A stretch of 64,000 nt of DNA. It comes from Bifidobacterium catenulatum PV20-2. Lineage in GTDB: Bacteria > Actinomycetota > Actinomycetes > Actinomycetales > Bifidobacteriaceae. The stretch's first letter is position 1, and each line of letters starts with the position of its first letter. Of the stretch, positions 8,458-18,631 are shown one piece after another. The translations under genes and the position numbers were made by a program. Below the pieces are notes generated by a model. That model had not been told where the DNA came from. It ran no database searches and saw only the letters and a list, made by a program, of their open reading frames with translations. The stretch lies in NCBI RefSeq assembly GCF_000800455.1, contig NZ_CP007456.1, positions 2,306,979 to 2,370,978 on the forward strand, given 5' to 3'.

Positions 8458-9975
8458 TTATTCGGTCAGCTTGGCCTTCTCGTTGACGGCTTCAACCGTC
8501 TCGACCGTCTTGGCTTCCTCATCGGAGACCTCACCGGCCGCGAGCTTGGCTTCGAGCTGCTCGACGATTTCGGCGTGCATCTTCTCGTTGATCTTCACCT
8601 TGAAGGTGAACACCAGCAGGCTGAGCACAATCAGAATGAGCGGCACATAGAAGGCGCAGACTTCGAAGGTGTGGATGTTCGCAGAGGTCATATCGGCTGC
8701 AGTGGCGTTGCCGGTCATACCTGCCGCAACGGCGATGAAGCCGGTGATGCCGTTCGACAGGGCGCCACCGATCTTGTCGAGCATCGGGCGGACGGACAGG
8801 GTGACGGCCTCGTTACGCTTGCCGTTCTTCAGCTGGCCGTATTCGATGGAGTCGGTCAGGGAGAGGATGGCGGTCATCTGGATGAGAGTGCCCGGTATGT
8901 AGAAGAGCACCAGTGCGATGAACACCACGACGATGTTGGTGGAGAAAAGACCCAGCAGAACGTAAGCGACAATCATGGAGATCATGCCACTGATGTACAG
9001 GTAGCGGCGTGGGATGCGCTTATTCAGAATCGGGTACAGCGGAGCCATGATGAGGCCGGCCACCAGTGCGATGACACCGGTCGCGGAGTAGGCAGCCTGG
9101 TTGTCGAGCACGAACTTGAACAGGAAGAGGAGCACGCCGGTAGTGGCCACGTTGGCGATGGCGTACAGCAGGTAGGACAGGGCGACCCACAGCAGCTGGT
9201 CGTTCTGGAACAGTGCCTTGAACGCCTCGAGCGGGTTGCCGTTCTTCTGGGCCTTGGAACGCAGGGCGCTGGTGCTTTCCTTAGTGCCGAAGGCAACGGT
9301 CCAAGCAGTGAGGATGCCGAGCAGCATGACGATGATGCCGAATGCGGTCCAGCCGCTCTGGCTTTCGGCATTCTTGCCGGTAAACATGTAGCTGAAGTAG
9401 GTGACAATCGGGATGACGAAGATAGTGATGCCGTTGTAGCCGATGGAACCGGTGAAGGATCCCAGAGAGGTGTAGGTGGAACGCTCATGGGAGTCGGAGG
9501 ACAGCGCCGGAATCATGCCCCAGTAGGAGATATCACGCAGGGAGTAGAACACGTCGAGCACGACGAAGGTGATGACGAACAGCACGATGAACAGCGTGGT
9601 GTTGACATTCACCAGACCGAACATGCCGCTGAAGACGATGGCGAGCAGCACGGCCGAGACGGCACCGCCGATGAACTGCCAAGGACGGAAGCGTCCCCAC
9701 TTGGTGGTGGTGTTGTCGACGATGTTACCCAGCAACGGGTCGATGAAGATTTCTGCGATACGGATAATCACCACAAGGCTGGTGATGACGCCGATAAGCT
9801 TGGCCGCCAACGCCTTGTCGACGCCGGAGAACAGGCAGCTGGTCACGTACACAACAAAGTACGTGCTCATAGCGTTGTAGAAGGCAGCTTGACCCAAGTT
9901 ACCGCATGCGTAGGCAATGCGCTGACCGAGCTTTCCCTTGCGGACTCCACCGTCCGCGGCTGTTGCGTTGCTCAT
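8458..9975 (-). CDS. lacS: Lactose permease, GPH (MelB-like) symporter
   Basis: This is a 505-residue, 12-helix transporter of the glycoside-pentoside-hexuronide:cation symporter family. Family words include the N-terminal YACGNLGQ and the FIDPLLGNIVDNTTTKWGRFRPW loop region. It lacks the C-terminal IIA domain of streptococcal LacS. The ATG at 9975 follows GAGGAGAAG. Its divergent partner is lacZ, and this arrangement is the basis for calling lactose or a beta-galactoside the substrate. A cytoplasmic Glu-rich tail follows the last helix. Confidence 0.82.
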   Translation of the reverse strand: MSNATAADGGVRKGKLGQRIAYACGNLGQAAFYNAMSTYFVVYVTSCLFSGVDKALAAKLIGVITSLVVIIRIAEIFIDPLLGNIVDNTTTKWGRFRPWQFIGGAVSAVLLAIVFSGMFGLVNVNTTLFIVLFVITFVVLDVFYSLRDISYWGMIPALSSDSHERSTYTSLGSFTGSIGYNGITIFVIPIVTYFSYMFTGKNAESQSGWTAFGIIVMLLGILTAWTVAFGTKESTSALRSKAQKNGNPLEAFKALFQNDQLLWVALSYLLYAIANVATTGVLLFLFKFVLDNQAAYSATGVIALVAGLIMAPLYPILNKRIPRRYLYISGMISMIVAYVLLGLFSTNIVVVFIALVLFYIPGTLIQMTAILSLTDSIEYGQLKNGKRNEAVTLSVRPMLDKIGGALSNGITGFIAVAAGMTGNATAADMTSANIHTFEVCAFYVPLILIVLSLLVFTFKVKINEKMHAEIVEQLEAKLAAGEVSDEEAKTVETVEAVNEKAKLTE

Positions 9976-10136
9976 TTTTTTCTTCTCCTCTAAGATAGTT
10001 GGAGCCGAGATCACCCATTGATCTTGTATTGCAACTATACGCCGTTTTATAAGCAGAAGTAAAAAACATTAGTAATCAAGGCTTTTGCCGGCGTGTTGCA
10101 ACAGTTCCCATAATGCAAAACCTATCCGTCACCGAC

Positions 10137-10150
10137 TTAAACACGTTTAA
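10137..10150. promoter_or_regulatory. Palindrome in lacS-lacZ spacer, site 1
   Basis: Arms TTAAAC and GTTTAA flank a 2-base centre. It resembles a LacI/GalR-type operator and lies between the two divergent lactose genes. Confidence 0.45.
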
Positions 10151-10223
10151 CGGGAGTGCTTGAAAAACAGAGGAAACCGTGGCGGTAAATACGATTTGCT
10201 TTTTCGGTAAAAAACATTTATCC

Positions 10224-10233
10224 TTACTAGTAA
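10224..10233. promoter_or_regulatory. Palindrome in lacS-lacZ spacer, site 2
   Basis: TTACTAGTAA is a perfect 10-bp palindrome inside a longer imperfect repeat (CCTTACTAGTAAAGG). It lies 57 bases upstream of the lacZ start. No local regulator gene is present, so any regulator acts from elsewhere. Confidence 0.4.
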
Positions 10234-10289
10234 AGGAAGTTTAGCTTCCGCATCATTCACAACGAAGTAATGAAAGAAAGCAGGGAAAC

Positions 10290-13200
10290 ATGACAAATCG
10301 TGTTGAGCATGCATCCGAGACGTGGCTGACCGACGCGACTGTGTTCGAGGTCAACCGCACGCCGGCCCATTCCAACCACAAGTGTTTCACGCATGATCCG
10401 CAGAGTGGTGAGTACTCCGATCTCACGCAAAGCCTTGACGGAGAATGGCGCGTCGAGATCGTACAGGCTTCCGACATCGACTTCAACGAAGAGCCATTCG
10501 TTGCCGAAAACTTCGATGATTCCGCTTTCTACCGCACCCAGGTTCCGGGCCATCTGCAGATGGCAGGCCTGCTGAAGAACAAGTACGTGAATATCCAGTA
10601 TCCGTGGGACGGCCACGAGAATCCGCTGGAGCCGAATGTTCCGGAAAACAATCACGTGGCGCTCTACCGCAAGAAGTTCGTTGTGTCCAAGCGTCTTGCG
10701 GACACCAAGGAGTCCGGAGGAAGCGTCTCCATCGTCTTCCATGGAATGGCAACCGCAATCTACGTGTGGGTCAACGGCCTGTTCGCAGGTTACGGCGAGG
10801 ACGGTTTCACTCCCAACGAGTTTGACATCACCGACCTGCTGCATGACGGAGAGAACGTTGTGGCGGTCGCTTGCTACGAGTATTCCAGCGCATCCTGGCT
10901 TGAAGACCAGGACTTCTGGCGTCTGCACGGACTGTTCCGCTCCGTCGAACTGACGGCGCAGCCCCACGTTCATGTCGAGAACATGCAGCTCGAAGCCGAT
11001 TGGGACGCCGAGTCCGGCACCGCCTCTCTTGACGCCGCATTGTCCGTGCGCAACGCCTCCGATGCCGCTACCATCTCGGCCACGTTGAAGGATTCCGAAG
11101 GCAACGTGGTATGGGAGGCCTCGACCAGCGCCGACGCCAATACCACGTTCGCAAGCGATTCCTTGCAGGGCCTCGAGCCGTGGAGCGCCGAAAGCCCATC
11201 TCTGTACGAACTTGAAGTCAACGTCATCGACCAGGCCGGCAACATCGTCGAGGCCGTCGTTCAGAAGGTCGGCTTCCGTCGTTTCCGCATCGAAAACGGC
11301 ATCATGACCCTTAACGGCAAGCGCATCGTGTTCAAGGGCGCGGACCGTCACGAGTTCGACGCCAAGCGCGGCCGTTCCATCACCGAGCAGGACATGATCG
11401 ATGATGTGATTTTCTGCAAGCGCCACAACATCAACGCCATCCGCACCTCGCACTATCCGAACCAGGAGCGTTGGTACGATCTGTGCGATGAGTACGGCAT
11501 CTACCTGATCGATGAGACCAATCTCGAAACCCATGGCAGCTGGTGCCTGCCTGGCGACGTGGTCACCGCCGAGACCGCGGTTCCAGGAAGCAAGGCACGT
11601 TGGGAAGGTGCCTGCGTCGACCGCGTCAACAGCATGATGCGCCGCGACTACAACCACCCGAGCGTGGTCATTTGGTCCCTTGGCAACGAGTCCTACACCG
11701 GCGATGTGTTCCGTGCCATGTACAAGCACGTGCACGACATCGATCCGAACCGCCCCGTGCACTACGAGGGTGTGACGAAGAACCGCGACTATGATGATGT
11801 GACCGACATCGAAACCCGCATGTACGAGCACGCCGATGTGGTTGAGGAATATCTCAAGAACGATCCGCAGAAGCCGTACATCTCCTGCGAGTACATGCAC
11901 GCAATGGGCAACTCGGTCGGCAACCTGGACGAATACACGGCACTGGAACGCTACCCGCACTATCAGGGCGGCTTCATCTGGGACTTCATCGACCAGGCGA
12001 TCTATGCCACCCAGCCGGACGGCTCCACCCGTCTGTGCTATGGCGGAGACTTCGGCGATCGTCCGAGTGATTACGAGTTCTCCGGCAACGGACTGGTCTT
12101 CGCCGACCGTACTCCCGCGCCGAAGGCCCAGGAAGTCAAGCAGCTGTACTCCAACGTCCATATCGACGTGACCGATCGTTCGGTGTCCATCAAGAACGAC
12201 AATCTGTTCATCTCGACCGGCGGATACCAGTTCGTGCTGCGCATCCTCGCTGACGGAGAGCCGGTATGGCAGTCCGAGCGTCGCTTCGACGTGCCCGCCG
12301 ATTCGGCATGCACGTTCGATGTCGAATGGCCGGTGGATCTCTATCGTGCCAATGCCGATGAGCTGGTGCTTGAAGTGTCCCAACGCCTCGCCGAGGCGAC
12401 CGATTGGGCTCCTGCCGGGTACGAACTCGCCTTCGGCCAGACTGTTGTGGCCGGAACGAAGGCAGCCGAAGACGCGGCTCTGCCTGCGGACGGCATCGTC
12501 ACTGTTGGCCGTTGGAATGCCGGTGTTCAGGGTTCCGGACGAGAGATTCTTCTTTCTCGCACTCAGGGCGGCTTGGTCTCCTACACGTTCGACGGTCACG
12601 AATTCGTGCTGCGTCGCCCGGCGATCACCACATTCCGCGCACTGACGGACAACGACCGTGGCGCAGGCCATGGATTCGAGCGAGCCCAGTGGATGGCGGC
12701 CGGCCGTTATGCCCGTTGCGTGGACAATGTCATCGAACAGGTCGATGAAGACACGCTCAAGGCCGTGTACACGTATGAGCTGGCCACGCCGCAACGCACC
12801 AAGGTCACCGTCGGATACACCGCCGATACCACTGGCCGTCTGAACCTGCATGTGGAATATCCGGGCGAATCCGGCGATCTGCCCACCATTCCTGCGTTTG
12901 GCATCGAATGGACTCTGCCGGTCCAGTATTCGAACCTGAGGTTCTTCGGCGCTGGTCCCGAGGAAACGTACCAGGATCGCAAGCACGCCAAGCTGGGCGT
13001 GTGGAGCACCGATGCGTTCAAGGACCATGCTCCGTATCTCATGCCGCAGGAAACGGGCAACCACGAGGAAGTCCGTTGGGCGGAGATCACCGATGAAAAT
13101 GGACACGGCCTGCGAGTCAGCCGCGCGAACGGTGCCGCACCGTTCGCTGTGAGCCTGCAGCCGTATTCCAGCTTCATGATCGAAGAAGCTCAGCATCAGG

Positions 13201-13355
13201 ACGAGTTGCCGGCTCCGAAGCACATGTTCCTCCGTGTGCTCGCCGCGCAGATGGGTGTCGGAGGCGACGATTCCTGGATGTCTCCGGTCCACTCCCAGTA
13301 TCACATCCCCGCCGATCAGCCGGTCAGCCTCGATGTCAATCTCGAACTGATCTGA
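10290..13355 (+). CDS. lacZ: GH2 beta-galactosidase
   Basis: This 1021-residue enzyme has the full LacZ domain series: sugar-binding, Ig-like, barrel, Ig-like and C-terminal beta-sandwich. The acid/base Glu is in WSLGNES (about residue 467) and the nucleophile in SCEYMHAMGNS (about residue 534). No signal peptide is present. It hydrolyses lactose brought in by the adjacent LacS, or lactose left after defucosylation of fucosyllactose by the neighbouring island. GCAGGG precedes the ATG. A long open frame on the opposite strand is a codon-bias artefact. Confidence 0.96.
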   Translation: MTNRVEHASETWLTDATVFEVNRTPAHSNHKCFTHDPQSGEYSDLTQSLDGEWRVEIVQASDIDFNEEPFVAENFDDSAFYRTQVPGHLQMAGLLKNKYVNIQYPWDGHENPLEPNVPENNHVALYRKKFVVSKRLADTKESGGSVSIVFHGMATAIYVWVNGLFAGYGEDGFTPNEFDITDLLHDGENVVAVACYEYSSASWLEDQDFWRLHGLFRSVELTAQPHVHVENMQLEADWDAESGTASLDAALSVRNASDAATISATLKDSEGNVVWEASTSADANTTFASDSLQGLEPWSAESPSLYELEVNVIDQAGNIVEAVVQKVGFRRFRIENGIMTLNGKRIVFKGADRHEFDAKRGRSITEQDMIDDVIFCKRHNINAIRTSHYPNQERWYDLCDEYGIYLIDETNLETHGSWCLPGDVVTAETAVPGSKARWEGACVDRVNSMMRRDYNHPSVVIWSLGNESYTGDVFRAMYKHVHDIDPNRPVHYEGVTKNRDYDDVTDIETRMYEHADVVEEYLKNDPQKPYISCEYMHAMGNSVGNLDEYTALERYPHYQGGFIWDFIDQAIYATQPDGSTRLCYGGDFGDRPSDYEFSGNGLVFADRTPAPKAQEVKQLYSNVHIDVTDRSVSIKNDNLFISTGGYQFVLRILADGEPVWQSERRFDVPADSACTFDVEWPVDLYRANADELVLEVSQRLAEATDWAPAGYELAFGQTVVAGTKAAEDAALPADGIVTVGRWNAGVQGSGREILLSRTQGGLVSYTFDGHEFVLRRPAITTFRALTDNDRGAGHGFERAQWMAAGRYARCVDNVIEQVDEDTLKAVYTYELATPQRTKVTVGYTADTTGRLNLHVEYPGESGDLPTIPAFGIEWTLPVQYSNLRFFGAGPEETYQDRKHAKLGVWSTDAFKDHAPYLMPQETGNHEEVRWAEITDENGHGLRVSRANGAAPFAVSLQPYSSFMIEEAQHQDELPAPKHMFLRVLAAQMGVGGDDSWMSPVHSQYHIPADQPVSLDVNLELI

Positions 13356-13395
13356 CGATCGGATAGCATGCCGCGTCCTCTGCTCATATCAGGAG

Positions 13396-13441
13396 AAGAG
13401 GCCTGATGTCCAGCCCCGAGGGCTAGGCATCAGGCCTCTTT
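13396..13441 (+). terminator. Terminator of lacZ
   Basis: Perfect 13-bp arms (AAGAGGCCTGATG at 13396-13408 and its complement at 13428-13440) with a GC-rich loop and a short T-run follow the lacZ stop. Confidence 0.88.
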
Positions 13442-13640
13442 CGTATGGTTTTCATAAAGATGGCACGAAACTGTCCCTGACCACCAATTTTACGGAAAGC
13501 CTCACGTGCAATCGTAGGAGCACATTCTTCTCAAACGGTGCCGGACCGATTGAAATAAAACCAGCATGCTTGCTCTTATTCTTGATGAGATCGTTCACAT
13601 TACGATACTCAGTTACATGCATGCGCTCATCTTCCGCATG
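13423..13640 (-). pseudogene. Frameshifted remnant of an unidentified gene
   Basis: On the minus strand a protein-like reading runs from about 13640 (HAEDERMHVTEYRNVNDLI, then KHAGFISIGPAPFE). It continues after a one-base frame change near 13530 as ECAPTIAREAFRKIGGQG and ends at a TAG at 13423, inside the lacZ terminator. The codon choice and uninterrupted sense across the frame change suggest a decayed gene end. I do not recognise the family. A poly-A run blocks extension on the 5' side. Confidence 0.4.
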
Positions 13641-13646
13641 CTGGTA

Positions 13647-13696
13647 GCAAAAAAGATTGCGGACCGCCCTCCCCTATTAGGAAAGACGGTCCGCAA
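13647..13696 (-). terminator. Terminator of the fucose catabolic operon
   Basis: Arms TTGCGGACCG (13657-13666) and CGGTCCGCAA (13687-13696) are followed on the minus strand by a TTTTTT run. It lies just past the GH95 stop. Confidence 0.9.
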
Positions 13697-13724
13697 CATT
13701 TCGTAACGGATATAACGCAATACG

Positions 13725-16076
13725 TTAACGCCGGATGGATCCCTTGAATGGCTTATCCGGAGACAATGCGACACATCCCATATCAGTCCCTAGAACGTTC
13801 AGCGTAATTTCCGTGGGCTTCAGACAGCGCAACGTGTATTCCACTGTCTGATCCGTCCATGTCGCATCCACTTGGATTCCACCTCTTGCACGGAGCGCAT
13901 GGAAGCTTCCCTCATGCCAATCCTCCGGCAGGGCCGGAAGAATGCGAATCCAGCCATCGTGGCTTTGGACAAGCATCTCCGACAAGGCCGCCGGGAATCC
14001 AAGGTTCCCGTCGATCTGGAATGGCGGGTGAGCGCATAATCCGCTGTCGTACACGCCTCCGCCCAGCAGATTGGTTTCAGCGTTCGCATCCACCGGCCGC
14101 AGGAACATGCCTATGATTCGTTTGGCATGCTCCGCATCACGCAGACGTGCCCACATGATCATGCGCCATACGATGCTCCAGCCGGAACCATCATCGCCAC
14201 GCACTTCGAGGGATTTCCTAGCGGCTTCCTCCAGGTGCGGAGTCTGAGACGTGATGCCTGCACCAGGATGCAGTTCGTAAAGGTGGGACAGATGACGGTG
14301 CTGTGGATCGGATTCGATGAATTCGTCGTTCCATTCGAGGATTCTTCCATCAGCTCCCAATCGCGTTTCAGCTAGTTGGGAACGGACGGATTCCGCTTCA
14401 CGGACCAGATTTCTGTCCTCTTCGTCAAGGTTTTCCAGATCGTGAGAAGCCTGAATTAAATCATCAAGCAGATTACGCACGATGGCCGTGGCATTCTCAC
14501 TGCTTTGCGCAACAGATACCGGTTCTCCGTTCACCAAGAAACAGTTCTCTGGTGATGTTGCAGGGGACGGGGCCAGTCCATGCTTTGTCTCCGATAGGAA
14601 ATCCATGCAGAATCGCGCGTTGTCCCGCATGATCGGCCAGATGCGGACCAGGTACGATGCATCCTGGTTGAACAAGTATTCATCGAACAGGTTCCGGCAC
14701 ATCCATGCCTGACCGAACGGCCAGAACGACCACATCGGGTCGCCGTTCGCAGGAAGGGCCCTGCGCCAGAGATCGACATTATGGAAGACCGCCGATCCTC
14801 GGCAGCCAAGAATCCTGTCAGCGGCGTCGTGCCCCGGCGCTAGCAGCTCCTCATTCATGGAGACGAGCGGCTCGATGAGTTCTTGGAGGGCACATGGGCC
14901 TGTCATCCAATAGTTCATCTCGACGTTGATGTTCGTCGTGTAGGCGCTGTACCAGTTTGGGAAGTCCTTATGGTTCCAAATCCCCTGCAGATTCGCCGGC
15001 TGGGTGTGTGGCCTGGACGAGGAGATAAGCATATACCGGCCGAAATCGAACATTGCCTCCGCCAGCATCTCCAGACGATGCGGTTCTTTGTTCTCATCCG
15101 AGCGAAGGATCGCCGAGAACGGTAGTTCCGTATCGTCATCATGGGCTGAACCGAGATGGATGGCCACCCTGTCGAAATATCTGCGGTAGTCCGCGATGTG
15201 GCGGTCGAGCATGGTCTGCAGGTCGGTCGACCACTCGTCGATGGTTTTCTCCAGATGGTCGGCGATAACCGTCATGCTTCGTTCCGGTTGCTGGTCGCTT
15301 CCCTTGAATCCGCTCATACTGCGGAAGCGGAGCGATAATCCGGTGATGTGCGAACATTGCAGACTGTTGTCGTCCACGTTGATGTCGCCACCTGTGACGG
15401 TAAGGGAGAACGCACCGGCGTACGCCATTCCGGTTCCGTCCTGCTCATCTTCCCAAGGATTTTCGGAAGGATGAGGGAGGAGCCCGATGTTGAGTCCAGG
15501 CATCCGGCCCATGACGACGAGTGTGGCCCGATGACCGTCGGATACCGTTTCCAACGAGGCGCGCGACTGTTTGAGGAAAGTGCCGGCGACACTGATGTTC
15601 ACATCAACCGGCGCATCCGATGACATCCTGTAGACCAACAGGTCATCAGGCTCGCTGCACCATGCGTCGACATGAACGTTGGCATCACCCATCTGGAATG
15701 TTTCACCGGCGAGCGCCCTTGCAAGATCCAGTTGGCGTTTCATGCTCTCACGTCCGCTGGCAGGGGTCGAGTACTGAATACGGGCCGTTCCGAATGGCTC
15801 GTAAATCTGTTCGTCCTTTTCCTGCAGTGTGGCTTCCTTGATGATTCGCGTGGCGGCGGTGTAATCGTCGCCGAATGCCGCCTGACGTGCCTTGGCCACA
15901 ATCTCTGGCGTCACCGGCGAGGTTTCCGCGTGTGGATATCCAGACCAAAGGGTGTCGTCGTTGAGATACAGCACATCGGTTTCCGGTTCGGAGCACAGGA
16001 CCGCTCCCATGCGTCCATTGCCGAGTGGGATACCTTCTTCCCAGCACGAAGAGATTCCATCGAATGTGAGTTTCAT
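13725..16076 (-). CDS. GH95 alpha-L-fucosidase, intracellular
   Basis: This 783-residue enzyme has the GH95 signature blocks: [11 protein letters not shown] near the N-terminus, [10 protein letters not shown] with the catalytic-site Asn residues, and [19 protein letters not shown] late in the (alpha/alpha)6 barrel. The family inverts the anomeric centre and prefers alpha-1,2-linked L-fucose on galactose, as in 2'-fucosyllactose and H-antigens. There is no signal peptide or anchor, unlike the secreted AfcA of B. bifidum, so it acts on imported oligosaccharide. AAGGAG precedes the ATG. It is the last gene of the fucose operon. Confidence 0.9.
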   Translation of the reverse strand: MKLTFDGISSCWEEGIPLGNGRMGAVLCSEPETDVLYLNDDTLWSGYPHAETSPVTPEIVAKARQAAFGDDYTAATRIIKEATLQEKDEQIYEPFGTARIQYSTPASGRESMKRQLDLARALAGETFQMGDANVHVDAWCSEPDDLLVYRMSSDAPVDVNISVAGTFLKQSRASLETVSDGHRATLVVMGRMPGLNIGLLPHPSENPWEDEQDGTGMAYAGAFSLTVTGGDINVDDNSLQCSHITGLSLRFRSMSGFKGSDQQPERSMTVIADHLEKTIDEWSTDLQTMLDRHIADYRRYFDRVAIHLGSAHDDDTELPFSAILRSDENKEPHRLEMLAEAMFDFGRYMLISSSRPHTQPANLQGIWNHKDFPNWYSAYTTNINVEMNYWMTGPCALQELIEPLVSMNEELLAPGHDAADRILGCRGSAVFHNVDLWRRALPANGDPMWSFWPFGQAWMCRNLFDEYLFNQDASYLVRIWPIMRDNARFCMDFLSETKHGLAPSPATSPENCFLVNGEPVSVAQSSENATAIVRNLLDDLIQASHDLENLDEEDRNLVREAESVRSQLAETRLGADGRILEWNDEFIESDPQHRHLSHLYELHPGAGITSQTPHLEEAARKSLEVRGDDGSGWSIVWRMIMWARLRDAEHAKRIIGMFLRPVDANAETNLLGGGVYDSGLCAHPPFQIDGNLGFPAALSEMLVQSHDGWIRILPALPEDWHEGSFHALRARGGIQVDATWTDQTVEYTLRCLKPTEITLNVLGTDMGCVALSPDKPFKGSIRR

Positions 16077-16102
16077 GCGTAAAGTCTCCTTGGCAGATTT
16101 GC

Positions 16103-16996
16103 TTATTTGAGAATGCTCTGGATATTGCGGTACTGCTCGTCGGTCAGCTGCACGGCGGGTTCATGGATGGACGTGTCGATTGGCAGTCCCTTCGCCTTGA
16201 CCGCGCCCTTGATGGCGCTGATGAACAGGTCGGCAGTGTCGTACAGGCGCATCAGATAGGAAATGCGTTCAGCCGATTTGATGGCCGTGGCGTAATCACC
16301 GGACTGCCATGCATGATGCAGGCTGACGAAAGTCTCCGGCTCCACATTGGTCAATCCGCATAGCACGCCATTGCCGCCGCTGATTCGGTTAACGGTGTAG
16401 TACTCGTCGAATCCGGACAGCACGCTGAACGATGGATTCACCTTACGAACGGCAGCGATGACCTTTCTGGTGTGGCTGATGGTGTCGACGGTGTCTTTGA
16501 TGCCGATGATGTTCTGGTTCTCCGCTGCGAGATCCGCTACCAGCTCGGGTGTGAGGTCGTTGCCTGTCCTGGCTGGGAAGTTGTACAGAATGACCGGCAG
16601 CGTCGTTGCCTTGGCCACCGCAGAGAAGTAGCGCTTCGCGCAATCCGGGGATGGTCCGAAATAGTACGGGGATACTGCAACCAATGCATCGGCTCCGGCT
16701 GCTTCGCTTTCCGCCGCCAATGTTCTCACATTGTCTAGGTTGGTGTCTCCTACTCCGACGAGCACCTTCATGCGTCCGGCGACTTTCGAGACTGCGAAAC
16801 GCACCGCTTCCGCCTTCGTCTTGACGTCGATGGCATAGAATTCTCCGATACTGCCGAACAGCAGCACACCGTCGATGCCCGCGTCGATGAGATGATCAAG
16901 GTGCTTGCCCCAATTGTCGTAGTCAATGGTCCCATCCGCGTTCGTGATGGTGATGGAGGGGCAGAACACGCCTTCGAATTGGGCGTTGCAAGTCAT
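16103..16996 (-). CDS. DapA-family aldolase, probably 2-keto-3-deoxy-L-fuconate aldolase
   Basis: This 297-residue member of the dihydrodipicolinate synthase/N-acetylneuraminate lyase family has the Schiff-base lysine at about 167 (IIGIKDT) and the catalytic tyrosine at about 138 (VILYNFPAR). The GSIGE phosphate/carboxylate loop is near residue 48. In this operon the expected reaction is cleavage of 2-keto-3-deoxy-L-fuconate to pyruvate and L-lactaldehyde, as in the bifidobacterial fucose route. That role is inferred from the neighbours, not from specific residues. ATGA overlap with the lactonase gene sets the start. Confidence 0.82.
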   Translation of the reverse strand: MTCNAQFEGVFCPSITITNADGTIDYDNWGKHLDHLIDAGIDGVLLFGSIGEFYAIDVKTKAEAVRFAVSKVAGRMKVLVGVGDTNLDNVRTLAAESEAAGADALVAVSPYYFGPSPDCAKRYFSAVAKATTLPVILYNFPARTGNDLTPELVADLAAENQNIIGIKDTVDTISHTRKVIAAVRKVNPSFSVLSGFDEYYTVNRISGGNGVLCGLTNVEPETFVSLHHAWQSGDYATAIKSAERISYLMRLYDTADLFISAIKGAVKAKGLPIDTSIHEPAVQLTDEQYRNIQSILK

Positions 16997-17814
16997 GATA
17001 TTTTCCTTTCGACGATATGGTAGGCGTTCCGCGCATTATTGAAGAAGAAGTCGTCATCCCCCGCGAAACGATTGAGCAGGATTGACAGATGACTGTCGAA
17101 ATCGGCATATAGACCAACGACAGGCCAATTCGACGCGTACAGCAACCGCTTGTTCGAGAACGCGGCTTGTGCGAGATCGAGCAGGGTTGAGACGAATCGT
17201 AGGTCATCGGTGGGATACCCCGATACCTTGACGTACACGTTTGGCAGCTCTCCGAGCCTATGCAGGGCATCGGATGAGGATTCGAGATTGTGAAGATCGG
17301 ATATGTTGCCCATATGGTCAACGATGACGGTTGCTTCGGGCACCTGCTCACAAGCCTGAGCGAGATCGTCAAGTTCATCCACCCGTACGCATGCGTCGAA
17401 TGGCATGTTCTTATCGGCCATAAGCTGCAAACCGCGGATGAAGTCATCTTGCAGGCACCGTCCCCGCGGCGATGCCGGCGTATGCAATGGCTCACGAATG
17501 CCATGCGCGTACAGCGGCACGCGCATGGCCGGCCCGACGGTGGACCGCATAGATGTTGCCAACAGCAGAGGATCATGGTTTTCGGACAGCAGCCGATCTT
17601 CCAATGACGTATCGTCCGTGTCGACTTCCACATACACACCGCCGATGAAATTGACCGCAGCGTCTGGGTGTTGCTCATTATATGAGGCATAGGCGCGTTT
17701 GAGGCAGTCCATGTCGTAACGGCGGGTGATGGACCCATCCGTACCGTCAAGCCATGAAAGTGGTTGGACGGATGGGTCCCAGATATGGAAATGCGAGTCG
17801 ATGATCCTCTGCAT
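16993..17814 (-). CDS. Amidohydrolase, probably L-fuconolactonase
   Basis: This is a 273-residue amidohydrolase-2 (COG3618) protein. The metal-binding HxH is at residues 8-10 (DSHFHIWD), followed by a VDHMG strand-end histidine. The C-terminal motif reads ASNWPV, where many relatives have Asp. The family includes L-fucono- and L-rhamnono-lactonases that open the lactone made by the dehydrogenase. It overlaps the aldolase start by 4 bases and lies 10 bases after the dehydrogenase stop. Confidence 0.8.
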   Translation of the reverse strand: MQRIIDSHFHIWDPSVQPLSWLDGTDGSITRRYDMDCLKRAYASYNEQHPDAAVNFIGGVYVEVDTDDTSLEDRLLSENHDPLLLATSMRSTVGPAMRVPLYAHGIREPLHTPASPRGRCLQDDFIRGLQLMADKNMPFDACVRVDELDDLAQACEQVPEATVIVDHMGNISDLHNLESSSDALHRLGELPNVYVKVSGYPTDDLRFVSTLLDLAQAAFSNKRLLYASNWPVVGLYADFDSHLSILLNRFAGDDDFFFNNARNAYHIVERKIS

Positions 17815-17824
17815 GTCGCGCGTC

Positions 17825-18616
17825 CTAGTCGAGTGCCCTATCGAGGTGGACGTATCCGCCGTCGGGGAAGACCCATTGTCCGGTGGTGTGCGAAGACCTG
17901 TCGGACAGAAGGAAAGCCACGGTGTCCGCGATTTCCGAAGTCTCGGTCATGCGGTGGCCGAGAGGAATCCTGTCGGTGATCTTCGCCAACTGCTCACGCT
18001 GCGCCTGCTCGTCGCCGAACGTCTTGATCCATTGCGCGTACAGCGGTGTCCACGCTTCGGCCACGACGACGGCATTGACCCGAACCTCGTCCGGGGCGAG
18101 AGCGGCGGCCCACTCGCGGGTCAGGCCCAGAATCGCACCTTTTGCCGCGGCGTAGGCACTAGTCTTGCCCTGACCAGTCAATGCGGTCTTGGAACCGATA
18201 TTGACCACTGAGCCCTTGCTGGCCTTGAGCGCTGGCACGCACTGATGAACCAGCTCGTAATAGTGGGTCAGATTGCCGTGAAGAGACTCCTCGAACTGAC
18301 GCCATGACGTGGTCTCAAGCGCAAGATTGTCGTTTCTTCCGGCATTGTTGACCACACCATCGATATGACCGTATTTCTTCATGACCGATTCAACAATGGG
18401 GGCGATCTCGTCGGTGTTGTTCAGGTCAATCAGATAGGTGTCATACGAATCGGTGATCTGTTCGATATCCTGTCGGAATTCGTCGTCGGCACCATCCGAA
18501 CGATTCAGCACCACCGGAATGGCGCCTTCTTCGGCCAGTCGCAGCGTTATGCCCTTGCCGATGCCTTTGAATCCTCCGGTGACAATAATCACCTTGTTCT
18601 TAAGATGCAGGTCCAT
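17825..18616 (-). CDS. SDR-family L-fucose dehydrogenase
   Basis: This 263-residue classical short-chain dehydrogenase has the cofactor loop TGGFKGIG, NNAG at the end of strand 4, and the Ser...YAAAK active site. With lactonase, dehydratase and aldolase genes beside it, the best assignment is oxidation of L-fucose to its lactone with NAD(P). 2-keto-3-deoxy-L-fuconate dehydrogenase is the alternative, less likely because an aldolase is present. GGAAGGA precedes the ATG, and the gene starts 15 bases after the dehydratase stop. Confidence 0.8.
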   Translation of the reverse strand: MDLHLKNKVIIVTGGFKGIGKGITLRLAEEGAIPVVLNRSDGADDEFRQDIEQITDSYDTYLIDLNNTDEIAPIVESVMKKYGHIDGVVNNAGRNDNLALETTSWRQFEESLHGNLTHYYELVHQCVPALKASKGSVVNIGSKTALTGQGKTSAYAAAKGAILGLTREWAAALAPDEVRVNAVVVAEAWTPLYAQWIKTFGDEQAQREQLAKITDRIPLGHRMTETSEIADTVAFLLSDRSSHTTGQWVFPDGGYVHLDRALD

Positions 18617-18631
18617 CTCAGGTCCTTCCGA

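Noticed and set aside
10257..13304. Open frame of over 1000 codons antisense to lacZ
   Set aside because: It mirrors lacZ codon periodicity, lacks a ribosome site and reads as no known protein. lacZ is complete with catalytic residues.
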